Positions 44,232 to 52,986 of a DNA stretch of 64,000 nt are shown here, piece after piece; positions within the stretch are counted from its first letter, which is position 1; every line of letters begins with the position of its first letter. The notes below the pieces were generated by a model. That model was not told the DNA's origin. It made no database searches and saw only the letters and a program-made list of their open reading frames with translations. The DNA comes from Alteromonadaceae bacterium Bs31 (lineage in GTDB: Bacteria; Pseudomonadota; Gammaproteobacteria; Pseudomonadales; Cellvibrionaceae). The DNA lies in the NCBI GenBank assembly GCA_900177435.1, contig FXAI01000002.1, positions 394,386 to 458,385 of the forward strand, given 5' to 3'. Position numbers and translations under genes: made by a program.

Positions 44232-44712
44232 GGTGGATGTTTGCAGCTGACACCCACCAATGAATTTTTATTGACTGCACATAGCTAGAGACCTGTTAGC
44301 GCTGTAAAAAACCCGCCGTTTAACAGTTCTTTTTTGAAAACACTCTTTTGCCAAGCACTTATGAAAAGCTCTTTGCCCATAAGTGCTTCGCTTAAAAGTA
44401 CTCCCCTCGAATAATGCGCAGGTGCACCGGGTATTGGCCCCTTGTGCGTGGCGTAAAACGCCAAAGGCTCGTTATTGCAAACAGGTATCTAAGCCGTTTT
44501 AGCTACCCCTTGTGGCTTTATTTAATACTTAACTCTTTAAGTAAAACCCCTTCTCTTTACTGATAATGGCAAAACTGTGACGAGCTTAAAGCCCCTGGTG
44601 GCAGTGGTAGCGCGTACGCTGCAAAAATGCTGATAGGCTAGCATATAACAAACTTAAATAGATGTTACTGCAACTATCGCTTTATCGCATTAGGCCAAAG
44701 GAGCTAAAGGTC
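44232..44712 (+). other. 481-bp leader of the GH6 cellulase gene with an 11-bp inverted repeat
   Basis: No gene is seen. A perfect inverted repeat AAGCACTTATG / CATAAGTGCTT (44353-44363 and 44378-44388, 14-base loop) is present. About 200 bases later come GGCAAAACTGTGACGAGC and AAAGCCCC, which superficially resemble pieces of a c-di-GMP riboswitch, but the intervening hairpin and the rest of that fold are absent, so no riboswitch is called. Confidence 0.45.
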
Positions 44713-46755
44713 ATGATATTTAACCGGCATTTGAGCAAGATTTTACGAATTACCCTTACTTTAAGCGCCCTTGTGGCCCTTTCTGCCTGTGGTGGAGGCG
44801 GTGGCGGTGGAGGCGGCAGTGTGTTCGACCCACCGGATAGCAACGCTTCGGGCTCCAGCAGCTCCACCAGTTCATCCTCCAGTTCCGGTGCAATGGCGGG
44901 AGAAAACCCGGGTTCTTCCAGCGGTGGCGATTCGGGCTCTACCAGCTCCTCAAGCGGTGGCGGTGAATCAAGTTCTTCCAGCTCATCCAGCACCAGCAGC
45001 TCAAGCACCAGTTCTGGGAGCCCGGGCTCTGCCAATCCAAATCCTGGTTCCAGCACTTCCGGTTCTGGTTCTGGCAGCTCAGGTTCTTCCGGTACGGGTA
45101 CGGGCGCTAGTTCGAGCAGCTCCAGCAGCAGTTCGGGTTCATCCTCTACCAGTTCTTCAAATAGTTCTTCCAACTCTTCAAGTACAAGTAGCTCGGGGGC
45201 TTCGTCCAGTTCCGGTTCATCCAGCAGCAGTTCGTCGACTAGCTCGTCCAACTCTTCAAGTACAAGCAGCTCGGGGGCGTCGTCCAGTTCTGGTTCATCC
45301 AGCAGTAGTTCGTCGACTAGCTCGTCCAGCTCCTCAAGTTCCAGCAGCTCGGGGGCTTCGTCCAGTTCTGGTTCATCCAGTAGCAGTTCGTCCAGCTCTT
45401 CAAGTTCCAGTAGCTCGGGCGCATCTTCCAGTTCGAGCTCATCCAGCAGCTCGTCCAGTTCCTCAAGCTCCAGCAGCACCAGCTCCTCTGGTTCTTCCGG
45501 CAGCAGCGCTATTGGCTTGGACAACCCCTTCGCTGGTGCCAAATGGTATGTAGACCCCGTATGGTCGGATAAAGCCATGGGCGAGCCAAATGGTGCGCTA
45601 ATCGCAGGGGAAAGTACCTTTGTGTGGATGGATCGCATCGGCGCGATTGAAGGCCCGGATGATGGATACGGACTGGAAGACCATCTTGATGAAGCGCTGG
45701 CACAAGGAGCGGATTTGTTCCAGTTTGTGGTTTACGACCTGCCAAACCGGGACTGTGCAGCGCTGGCCTCAAACGGTGAGTTACGCATTGCCAATGGCGG
45801 TTTTGAGCGATATAAAAACGAATACATAAAAGGGATAAGCGACGTTATCTCGCAGCAAAAATATCAGGGTATTCGCATAGTGGCGGTCATCGAAGTGGAC
45901 TCTCTGCCAAATCTGGTGACCAATCTAGACGAAGCGGATTGCCAGGAAGCCAATGGTCCTGGAGGCTATCGCGACGGCATTCAATATGCGCTAAACGAGC
46001 TCGCCAAAATACCCAATGTATATTCCTACGTGGATATTGCCCACTCGGGCTGGCTCGGTTGGCCGAACAATTTTTCTCCCGCTGTAGCTTTGATTGCAAA
46101 GGTAGTTAAGAGTACTGATAAGGGCTGGCAGAGTATTGCAGGTTTCGCCAGTAACTCCGCCAACTACACTCCGGTACAGGAGCCCTATTTGCCCAATCCG
46201 GATCTGCAAGTGGGTGGTCAGCCTGTTCGCTCGGCAAGTATTTACGAATGGAACGCCTATTTTGAAGAACTGCGTTTTGTGCAGGACTGGCGAGCTGCCA
46301 TGATTAGTGAACACGGTGCGCCTTCAAGCATTGGTATGCTTATCGATACCGGCCGCAATGGCTGGGGCGGGCCCGATCGTCCAACAGGACAGTCCACCAG
46401 TTCAGACTTGAACACCTTCGTGAATGAAAGTCGTATAGATCGCCGTGTGCACCGAGGCAACTGGTGTAATCAGGCTGGCGGCGTGGGCTACCGGCCCCAG
46501 GCTGCACCTGCCAGTGGTGTAGATGCGTATGTGTGGATCAAGCCCCAAGGTGAGTCGGATGGCATCAGCGACCCCAACTTCGCATTAGACCCCAATGACC
46601 CGGCCAAGCAGCACGACCCCATGTGTGACCCCAACAAATACAACGTGGATAACGGTGCGGTGGGCACCGGTGCATTAGACGATGCACCACACGCAGGTCG
46701 CTGGTTCCCGGAGGCCTTTAAAATACTGGTGGATAACGCCTACCCACCTTTGTAG
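44713..46755 (+). CDS. GH6 cellobiohydrolase/endoglucanase, lipoprotein with poly-serine linker
   Basis: A 680-residue cellulase. The ATG at 44713 follows AAAGG and opens a lipoprotein signal with lipobox ALSAC; the longer frame at 44662 is rejected. Residues about 40-268 are a Ser-rich linker with two sub-repeats. The GH6 barrel starts near 270 (NPFAGAKWYVDP) and contains VVYDLPNRDCAALASNGE, where the catalytic acid Asp lies in RDCAA, VIEVDSLPNLVTNL, IAHSGWLGWPNN and GVDAYVWIKPQGESDG. Tunnel-forming loops cannot be judged by reading, so endo or exo action is open. Lipid anchoring would display it at the cell surface, parallel to the GH45 enzyme. Confidence 0.93.
   Translation: MIFNRHLSKILRITLTLSALVALSACGGGGGGGGGSVFDPPDSNASGSSSSTSSSSSSGAMAGENPGSSSGGDSGSTSSSSGGGESSSSSSSSTSSSSTSSGSPGSANPNPGSSTSGSGSGSSGSSGTGTGASSSSSSSSSGSSSTSSSNSSSNSSSTSSSGASSSSGSSSSSSSTSSSNSSSTSSSGASSSSGSSSSSSSTSSSSSSSSSSSGASSSSGSSSSSSSSSSSSSSSGASSSSSSSSSSSSSSSSSSTSSSGSSGSSAIGLDNPFAGAKWYVDPVWSDKAMGEPNGALIAGESTFVWMDRIGAIEGPDDGYGLEDHLDEALAQGADLFQFVVYDLPNRDCAALASNGELRIANGGFERYKNEYIKGISDVISQQKYQGIRIVAVIEVDSLPNLVTNLDEADCQEANGPGGYRDGIQYALNELAKIPNVYSYVDIAHSGWLGWPNNFSPAVALIAKVVKSTDKGWQSIAGFASNSANYTPVQEPYLPNPDLQVGGQPVRSASIYEWNAYFEELRFVQDWRAAMISEHGAPSSIGMLIDTGRNGWGGPDRPTGQSTSSDLNTFVNESRIDRRVHRGNWCNQAGGVGYRPQAAPASGVDAYVWIKPQGESDGISDPNFALDPNDPAKQHDPMCDPNKYNVDNGAVGTGALDDAPHAGRWFPEAFKILVDNAYPPL
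45181..45420 (+). repeat. 78-bp tandem repeat in the GH6 serine linker
   Basis: A 78-base unit encoding a 26-residue Ser-rich segment (SSGASSSSGSSSS followed by STSS-type repeats) recurs at 45181, 45259 and 45337 with few changes, then a 66-base variant follows. This shows recent linker expansion by in-frame duplication. Ser codons are mixed, unlike simple microsatellites. Confidence 0.75.
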
Positions 46756-46786
46756 GTTTAGCGTCTCCTTTGGGGTGTACTAAAAC

Positions 46787-46820
46787 CAAAAACCGCAGCC
46801 TGGGTGCTGCGGTTTTTTTT
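46787..46820. terminator. bidirectional terminator between GH6 and DUF5916 genes
   Basis: AACCGCAGC and GCTGCGGTT form a 9-bp stem with a 6-base loop, flanked by an A-run on the left and an 8-T run on the right, so it can serve both convergent genes. Confidence 0.92.
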
Positions 46821-46821
46821 G

Positions 46822-49032
46822 CTAAAACCTAAACGTATAACTCGCCTTCACGACATATTCATCGCGAATTGCGCGAAAAAAATCCTCCTCCTCTTCCCTT
46901 ATCATTCCCTTATTAATAACGAAATACAGTTCTCTGTCGGCTTGCGGTAGCCAGCGTAGGCGGCTTTGCAGGCCCAGGTAGTTACTTTTGTTGTCGAACT
47001 GGGCAATGAGGAACCAGGCCCAGTCTCGCGACAATGCCAATTCAGATTTTAAGCTTGATATACGCAGGGTGAACTCACCGCCCTTGAAGTCAAATTCTTT
47101 TGTTTCATGTTTACTTGTTAGTAGCCATGAGCGGAAAGGGCGCCAACCCAGTGTGTATCTTTGGTTAAATCGCGCTGCGCCAAAATAGCTTTCGCGCCAT
47201 ATAGAGGTCTTTAGATAAAAGGCTCGGGAGGTGGAGCTGTTTAAAACCATATACCAGTAAACATTGTTGTCATAGTCGCCGGGGTTGACGACAAAGCCAG
47301 GTACGGGCTCATAGCTTCGATGAACGGTATCGGACATGCGATCCCAGCCTATTCGCAGCAGGTCGCCTTCAACAGACTCAAACTGTATGGGCGCGATATG
47401 AAGATATTCCGATTGCCTCTCACCCAGTGTATTGTCGACGATCTCATAATCAAATTTTGGCTCGTAGTATAAAACCCAGCGATTAAGGAAATAATGTCGG
47501 AAGGCGCCGTTAAAATCGTTTCTGCGAATATCGGTGCGATTCACAAAACCCATGGCGGGGTTAAAATTTTGTTCAATGGTTTGGAATGTCCAGTCCAGGC
47601 TGTATCGGGAGTTGGGGTAGGCGAGCGTAAAGCCATAGGCACTGTTGTCGCTGTTTGAGATTTCATCATGGGATTCCTGATACCACAGTGACGCTTGCAC
47701 CAGTTTGTTGTCGAAGGCCTGGCTGTTGTTGTAATTAAAATCAAAACCCAGCACTTCATTTTTTTGATCGGATTGCGGGTCTCCGTTGGTGTAGATAAAG
47801 CCAAGGTTGGATTCGGCAAAAATATTTCGAGAACCGCGAAATACGAATAAATCCGCGTCGTTTTTCTGTTCTGTGGATGCCTCTTGTTGAATGGCCAACA
47901 AGCCAACATTGTAGTTGTGGAGGCGGCCGGAAAGTTTTAGGCCGCCGTTCAAGGGTATAGGCTGGCCATTGCTGTCCAGGCCAATACTGCGGGAATAAAA
48001 TGGCCTGCCGTTTGCGCTTAAGTCTGCAAAGGTATATTGGTTGGCGTCCTGCAGAAAGAAGTCGCGTTTTTCTGCCAGCTTAAGGCTGAAACGGCCGGTA
48101 TTCACTTTTAGGTCGTCTATTTCGGTGGCGGAAAAATCTGTGTTGAGTGTGCCAACCACGGTAAATGCCGGGCTGGGTTTATAAAATATATCTACAGACG
48201 GTTCTGCATCGTTAGTATTCTGTTTGTTAAGGTGGTCTTCCAAACGGTTGACTACGCCTGAGATCTTTACATCCAGCCCCAGGCCCTGATTGATATTGTT
48301 TATCGGCTGCAATTCGCCTGTCAGCGAGGGCGCGTTTTCCCACACGTTATCACCCTGTGAGGACCAGGCAATGGTTTCGCCTTTCCTGCGAATTACGCGG
48401 CCAAAGTTAATGCCCCAGGTATCGCTGTGCGGGTTAAAGGAGAGGGACTTAAAGGGAATGGCGACCTCTACAGTCCAGGATTTGTCGTCAATGTTAGCAG
48501 CGGCAAACCAGATAGCACGCCAATCATCGTTCAGCTCACTATCAGAGTTGGTAATAAGGGCTTCGCTGCGCAGGCCAAAGGGATTGACCTGAAAAAGGTA
48601 ACCCTCCCGCTTGTTATTAAACGGGTCCAGAGTAATGCTGATCAAATCATCCGAGTCAAAGTCTTTGCCCTGAATTGTCTCCCTCAGGCTGATTGCATCA
48701 GGGTGCTGCTCGAACATTCGTGCTGCGATATACAGCATGTCCTGGTCGTAGGCGATCCACAAACGGGTACGTTCACTTGGGGGCGCAAATTGCTGGGGAC
48801 GAACCTGATGAAAGTCTTCAATGGCTTTTAGTTCAGACCAGAGCTTTTCATCCAGCAGGCCGTCAATCTTAGGCGCCCGGCTTGCTTCGTTTATGCGTGT
48901 TATGCGCATGTGCTTGTTGTTGGCGTTTGAACTTTTATCCTTAAGCTTACCTTCGCTACTTAAGGCGCTGTTGGGCACTAAGAGAGGCGCTAATAATAAA
49001 AAGAACAGGGCTATCAAGTATTGGGTACGCAT
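46822..49032 (-). CDS. DUF5916 outer-membrane protein with CBM9-like N-terminal domain
   Basis: A 736-residue secreted protein. The ATG at 49032 has GAGGTGAT seven bases upstream and opens a signal peptide (LIALFFLLLAPLLVP); the longer frame to 49122 is rejected. Residues about 40-230 form a CBM9-like jelly-roll (RAPKIDGLLDEKLWSELKAIEDF, TRLWIAYDQDMLYIAARMFE, WTVEVAIPFKSLSF). The rest is a predicted beta barrel with alternating aromatic strands and a C terminus ending VKASYTFRF, the classical outer-membrane protein ending. The family is of unknown function. It is convergent with the GH6 gene and close to a membrane LytTR regulator. Confidence 0.82.
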   Translation of the reverse strand: MRTQYLIALFFLLLAPLLVPNSALSSEGKLKDKSSNANNKHMRITRINEASRAPKIDGLLDEKLWSELKAIEDFHQVRPQQFAPPSERTRLWIAYDQDMLYIAARMFEQHPDAISLRETIQGKDFDSDDLISITLDPFNNKREGYLFQVNPFGLRSEALITNSDSELNDDWRAIWFAAANIDDKSWTVEVAIPFKSLSFNPHSDTWGINFGRVIRRKGETIAWSSQGDNVWENAPSLTGELQPINNINQGLGLDVKISGVVNRLEDHLNKQNTNDAEPSVDIFYKPSPAFTVVGTLNTDFSATEIDDLKVNTGRFSLKLAEKRDFFLQDANQYTFADLSANGRPFYSRSIGLDSNGQPIPLNGGLKLSGRLHNYNVGLLAIQQEASTEQKNDADLFVFRGSRNIFAESNLGFIYTNGDPQSDQKNEVLGFDFNYNNSQAFDNKLVQASLWYQESHDEISNSDNSAYGFTLAYPNSRYSLDWTFQTIEQNFNPAMGFVNRTDIRRNDFNGAFRHYFLNRWVLYYEPKFDYEIVDNTLGERQSEYLHIAPIQFESVEGDLLRIGWDRMSDTVHRSYEPVPGFVVNPGDYDNNVYWYMVLNSSTSRAFYLKTSIWRESYFGAARFNQRYTLGWRPFRSWLLTSKHETKEFDFKGGEFTLRISSLKSELALSRDWAWFLIAQFDNKSNYLGLQSRLRWLPQADRELYFVINKGMIREEEEDFFRAIRDEYVVKASYTFRF

Positions 49033-49215
49033 TAAATCACCTCTTGCTAAGCCCGGGGCGGGGCTTATTGCGCTTAGTTGTTGGTTTGAGGTGATTACAG
49101 CGAGGGTGGAGGGGTGAATCAAACAGAGAGGGTTAAAAACACCTATGGTGGGATAAACACCGTGAGCGAAGGCCCGTAGCTAACAGCGCAACGGCTAATA
49201 GCGCTGGCAGCAGCC

Positions 49216-50094
49216 TTAAATACGGTGTTCTCTAATGCGGTTTTTGTATTTTTTTCCAATGCTGAGGGACATTCCACTGCGTAACTCCACAGAGGCATTA
49301 TCGGAAGCAAGAGACTTAATGCGCTGGATTTCATTAATATTAATGATGTGAGAGCGGTGAGTGCGAAGAAATAATGATGGGGATAAGCGCTGCTCGATTT
49401 GTTTCATGGTGGTGCGGGTGAGATAGGGCTGATCGTTACAGTATATTTCCACATAATTGCCCGCCGCTTTGATGCATTGAATTTGATCGACTTTAATCAA
49501 GCATTCACTGCTGCCTTTGTACACTAACAGGGTGTCTGGGTAGTCTTGTTCTGCTTGTATTTGAGTGTTTGCGGCTTCCAGAGCGTGTGCGAACTTATCG
49601 CTTACGTCAGCCAAAACTGGGGGCGAAGAGCAGCTTGAGCGCGCATTGGTATTTGGATTGTTACGTAAGATCAGATACCAGCTTGCAATAATGATCGCCA
49701 GCCCGGCGGTGTAATTTGGAATAAAGCGCAATAGGCTTTTTGCCAGGCCTCGATGGCAGCCGATAATATCCACCGCCACCCGGTACGATAGCGCTACCAG
49801 CAACACCAGAAAAATCAACTGAAACTGGCGTGTCAGGCGTTTGGTATCCAGATTTTCGAAGGCACTGAGAAATTTAAAAACGAAGGGAAGTATTAGCAGC
49901 CAAATGCCCCAATCCCATAGCGTCCAGATTACGGTAGAAGCCAAATTTAACGGTGCCGAATTGACAGTTTTATAAGTAATGCAATAGAGAATAGGCACAA
50001 GGCTAAAAACACCCCAGAATACAACTGAGGTTTTTATATCTCTTGGTGATAAGCCAAACGGCCAATCAAAGCTTTGTGCTTGGGAGCTGGACAT
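49216..50094 (-). CDS. membrane-bound LytTR-domain transcriptional regulator
   Basis: A 292-residue protein. The ATG at 50094 (MSSSQAQSF) is preferred; a GTG at 50106 is an alternative. About four hydrophobic helices (VVFWGVFSLVPILYCITY, TLWDWGIWLLILPFVFKFL, FQLIFLVLLVALSY, YTAGLAIIIASWYLIL) precede a cytoplasmic C-terminal LytTR domain (about residues 190-290) with QIQCIKAAGNYVEIYC and SLFLRTHRSHIININEIQRI. It resembles one-component LytTR regulators that couple a membrane signal directly to transcription. Its neighbour is DUF5916, transcribed in the same direction downstream, so that gene is a candidate target. Confidence 0.85.
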   Translation of the reverse strand: MSSSQAQSFDWPFGLSPRDIKTSVVFWGVFSLVPILYCITYKTVNSAPLNLASTVIWTLWDWGIWLLILPFVFKFLSAFENLDTKRLTRQFQLIFLVLLVALSYRVAVDIIGCHRGLAKSLLRFIPNYTAGLAIIIASWYLILRNNPNTNARSSCSSPPVLADVSDKFAHALEAANTQIQAEQDYPDTLLVYKGSSECLIKVDQIQCIKAAGNYVEIYCNDQPYLTRTTMKQIEQRLSPSLFLRTHRSHIININEIQRIKSLASDNASVELRSGMSLSIGKKYKNRIREHRI

Positions 50095-50669
50095 AAGGAT
50101 TCCCACAATACGTATACCCTGAGATGCTCATTGCTAAAATGGAACCCATCGACATGAGCCCCTTCGAAGCCCTTTAGCTCGAAACTGTTCAGCCTATGGA
50201 GCGCCGTTTTTACTGCATCGTAATACCGAAGTAAAATACTCAGTTTTTTGGGTTTAATGCCAGAGCTGATTAAGCTGTTGCCCACAAAGCAATTACTTCA
50301 GCCTACCTTAAGCAAGGTGAGAAGGCGGTAAGCCCTAGCCTATATAAATGGAATAAGGCTTTGTGTAGCCCGACAACTTGCTCGCTTAGCCACTAAGATA
50401 ACAAATACAATTGAAATTGCTTTTATATAGCGCAAGAAAAGTTAATTTAATACTTGTTAGCGCCTGACACTAAATTGCTAGTGTAGAGCCCATCGCCGTA
50501 ACGACCATTGGGCTGGCTATAAGTATTTACTCATTAAGCCTTATTAAGGGCGCGCAGCAAATATTTGCGTGCAAGCAGTATAGGTAATAGCCAAAAGCGT
50601 GCCATTGGCACAGGCCTGGGGCCGTGCAGTTTTTATCGGTGACATGTGTTTGTTGTTGCCTCCAGTTTC
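50095..50669. other. 575-bp region without a recognised gene
   Basis: Contains the promoter side of the LytTR gene. The only clear structure is a perfect 13-base palindrome GTGCCA-T-TGGCAC (50599-50611), about 60 bases after the end of the next minus-strand gene. A frame overlapping the LytTR start (50034-50285) looks non-coding. Confidence 0.45.
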
Positions 50670-51617
50670 CTACAGTTCCGTAGTAAACAGTTTTTTCACG
50701 ACTTCGTATTTTCTTTGGTTTGCCAACAAATCATGAAAGTGAAAAATTATCACACCTTTTGAGGGCTCACCCACCGCGAGGCCAATTGAATGTTCAAAGT
50801 CTTCTTTAGAAATTAGCGTTGGAGTATCTATGGATTGCACGAGTGGAACTACTGGTTTTCCAGTAATTTTTGCTAGCTTGTCGACAACTTCTTCAATCCA
50901 ATTTGCCGACTGGTCTGCAAGCTTGTGATAGGTCATTACGCCAAATACATCAATGTATTTTGATAACCTAGGGAAATCCTGACACACGATCGAATGTATT
51001 GCGTTGCCACAGGTATTTCCAATCCATGGTACTGCGAACATTCCTAACTGAATATTTTTCCCCGATAAATCAACCCGCTCTCGAACGTCCCTCACAAATT
51101 CAGTAATCTGTTGGCATTTCCATGCGACCCAGGCATCTCCTTCTGGCGACCCACCCCTATCTTTCTCGAATTTTTCGAGGCAGTTTTTACAAAAACAATA
51201 CTCGGTGATGTTTGAATCTCTCGCGGCTTCCCAGTGACAGGGATAACGAATGAAATCGAGCCATAGTCCATCAAAGTTAAAGGTCTCGATGATACGAGCA
51301 ATTATTGATAGTTTTTCTTCGCGAACTTTCACATGATTAGGGCAGACCCCATAGTACCAATTGATAGGGTCCATCAGCTTTCCATCTCGGTCAAGCGGAC
51401 GAGAGTCGGGGTATTTCTGCCACAATTCTTCGCTAACAAACAAACTGACTTCGATGTACACTTTGATATTGCTTGTTCTCAGCAAATTGACGAGTTCATT
51501 GTCGTAATGTTCCCACTTGAGCGAGATCTCGTTTATGCCGGAGGCGATAATCTGCTCAATAATGTCTTCCGTGATTTCCTCTAAAAAGAAGGCACCTTTG
51601 ATCATATTCATCTGCAT
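50670..51617 (-). CDS. GH-like TIM-barrel protein of unknown substrate
   Basis: A 315-residue protein starting at 51617, where GAGGAA lies about 13 bases upstream; the longer frame to 51728 has a start of unnatural composition. It shows the GHL (hypothetical glycosyl hydrolase) pattern: barrel strands KVYIEVSLFV, FDGLWLDFIRYPCHW, IQLGMFAVPW and IDVFGVMTYHKL, where acidic residues in WLDFIRYP and a Cys cluster CFCKNCLEKF match GHL-type domains related to GH families with a Cys-x-Cys-x2-Cys segment. No signal peptide is seen, so it may be cytoplasmic. No neighbour indicates the substrate. Confidence 0.65.
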   Translation of the reverse strand: MQMNMIKGAFFLEEITEDIIEQIIASGINEISLKWEHYDNELVNLLRTSNIKVYIEVSLFVSEELWQKYPDSRPLDRDGKLMDPINWYYGVCPNHVKVREEKLSIIARIIETFNFDGLWLDFIRYPCHWEAARDSNITEYCFCKNCLEKFEKDRGGSPEGDAWVAWKCQQITEFVRDVRERVDLSGKNIQLGMFAVPWIGNTCGNAIHSIVCQDFPRLSKYIDVFGVMTYHKLADQSANWIEEVVDKLAKITGKPVVPLVQSIDTPTLISKEDFEHSIGLAVGEPSKGVIIFHFHDLLANQRKYEVVKKLFTTEL

Positions 51618-52156
51618 CTTCTTTGCTTCCTCTAGATGGCAGGGGTGGTTGTTGGCTGCTAAAACTGGCCTGTATCGTTGGTAAGCGCGGCTATATCCAC
51701 AGTAACTTAACCGCCCCCTGTACTGCAATATTTGGAAATGAACAGCCGGGAATGGCTACTGCTTACAACACAATTTGAAGCGACATTCAAAAGCCTTGTA
51801 GCTTGTAAACATAAGCATCCCCTCACAGTTAATGTATTTGGCTTAAAAAGGTAAGCTGGACTTGCTAGCTGCGAAGCTGTAGTGGATTAACTTCCATCGC
51901 AAATGACAGGCGATTCCCACTGTTCTAGCGAGAAAGAATTCGCTCGCATACTATCAGTAGGCTGGTGCCTTTATCGTGCTATCCAATGTACGCATCGCTT
52001 TATGTAAAAACGTCGAAACGCTAGAACAATAAAAATAAGATTTAATGAAATTCAAATGTGGGGGGTGTCTTATATATGTATCGTGGCTGTGAAAAGGTAC
52101 GAACAGCCTAATGTTAAGCGCTTCTGCTGCTTGTAATGATAGCGGTAAAAGCCGTA
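51618..52156. other. 539-bp region without a recognised gene
   Basis: An AT-rich stretch. No open frame with protein character, tRNA or strong hairpin was recognised. Confidence 0.4.
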
Positions 52157-52399
52157 TCAGTTCGCTGCAACGAGCCTCGAAACCAGCCTCTGGGTAAAAG
52201 GCACGACGAGCATACTTACCGGAAATGCCACGATCATTGAGTATGTCCAGGCCTTAGGCCAGTTTAATAACACCTCAGTCAAGGTCGTTGAATCGAAAAA
52301 CAACATAGCCAATGACATAAGGCCTGACATGAATAAAGACATAAAAAACGAAAATGTATGGAAGTGAAATCTCTTAGGTATCATCATGGCGTCCGGCAT
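52157..52399 (-). CDS. DUF2798-type small membrane protein
   Basis: An 80-residue protein with two membrane helices: FFMSLFMSGLMSLAMLFF and AWTYSMIVAFPVSMLVVPFTQRL, the DUF2798 arrangement. The family has no known function. Start could be 52399 or the ATG at 52387 (MMIPKRFHF). It lies 13 bases after the FMN reductase stop on the same strand and is likely co-transcribed with it. Confidence 0.75.
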   Translation of the reverse strand: MPDAMMIPKRFHFHTFSFFMSLFMSGLMSLAMLFFDSTTLTEVLLNWPKAWTYSMIVAFPVSMLVVPFTQRLVSRLVAAN

Positions 52400-52412
52400 T
52401 TACAAATAGCGA

Positions 52413-52943
52413 TTAATCATTGTCAACTGCTGACAGTGCGGTTTTCAACTGAGCCAGCAATTCAGCGTTTTTCAGTTCACCTTTCACGGAGTCGAAGTTG
52501 TCATAAAAGCTTGGTATAGATAAGCTCGAAACGACGTTCCCCTTGAAGAAATGGGCAGAATCTCGAGCCAAAGCGAGCACACTTTTTGCTCCACCTGCGC
52601 CTGGTGAGCTTGCGAGCATGATAATAGGCTTGCCCTGATAGATTTCTATATTTTTTCGAGACGCCCAGTCGAAAAGGTTTTTGTAGGCAACAGTGTAATT
52701 ACCATTGTGTTCGGCATAGGAAATCAGTAAGGCATCTACTTTTTCTATCTTTTTCAGGAAATTAGAAGCAGCATCTGGAATACCGTGCGCCGCTTCGAGG
52801 TCACTGCTGTAAATAGGCATCTCATAATCATTGATGTTCAGCATTTCGACCTCATGTTTATCTAATAAGGTCGCCGCAAAGCTAACGAGATCTCTGTTGA
52901 TGGAATTGCGGCTATTACTTGCTGCGAAGGCTAATATTTTCAT
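52413..52943 (-). CDS. NADPH-dependent FMN reductase-like protein
   Basis: A 176-residue flavodoxin-fold protein. The ATG at 52943 has GGAG nine bases upstream; the longer frame to 53018 overlaps the pirin gene. Motifs are FAASNSRNSINRDLV (FMN phosphate loop), LLISYAEHNGNYTVAYKNLFDWAS and PIIMLASSPGAGGAKSVL. It should reduce FMN or quinones using NAD(P)H. It lies between pirin (upstream) and DUF2798 (downstream), all in one direction, divergent from a LysR regulator. Confidence 0.88.
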   Translation of the reverse strand: MKILAFAASNSRNSINRDLVSFAATLLDKHEVEMLNINDYEMPIYSSDLEAAHGIPDAASNFLKKIEKVDALLISYAEHNGNYTVAYKNLFDWASRKNIEIYQGKPIIMLASSPGAGGAKSVLALARDSAHFFKGNVVSSLSIPSFYDNFDSVKGELKNAELLAQLKTALSAVDND

Positions 52944-52986
52944 TTTTATCTCCAAATTTGTTGTTGAATCGCGCTCACTTGTGTGC

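Noticed and set aside
44570-44640. Possible c-di-GMP riboswitch pieces in the GH6 leader
   Set aside because: Only short motifs match; the P2/P3 hairpins and the conserved tail are missing.
50034-50285. 83-codon frame overlapping the LytTR start
   Set aside because: Overlaps a convincing regulator gene and shows no family features.
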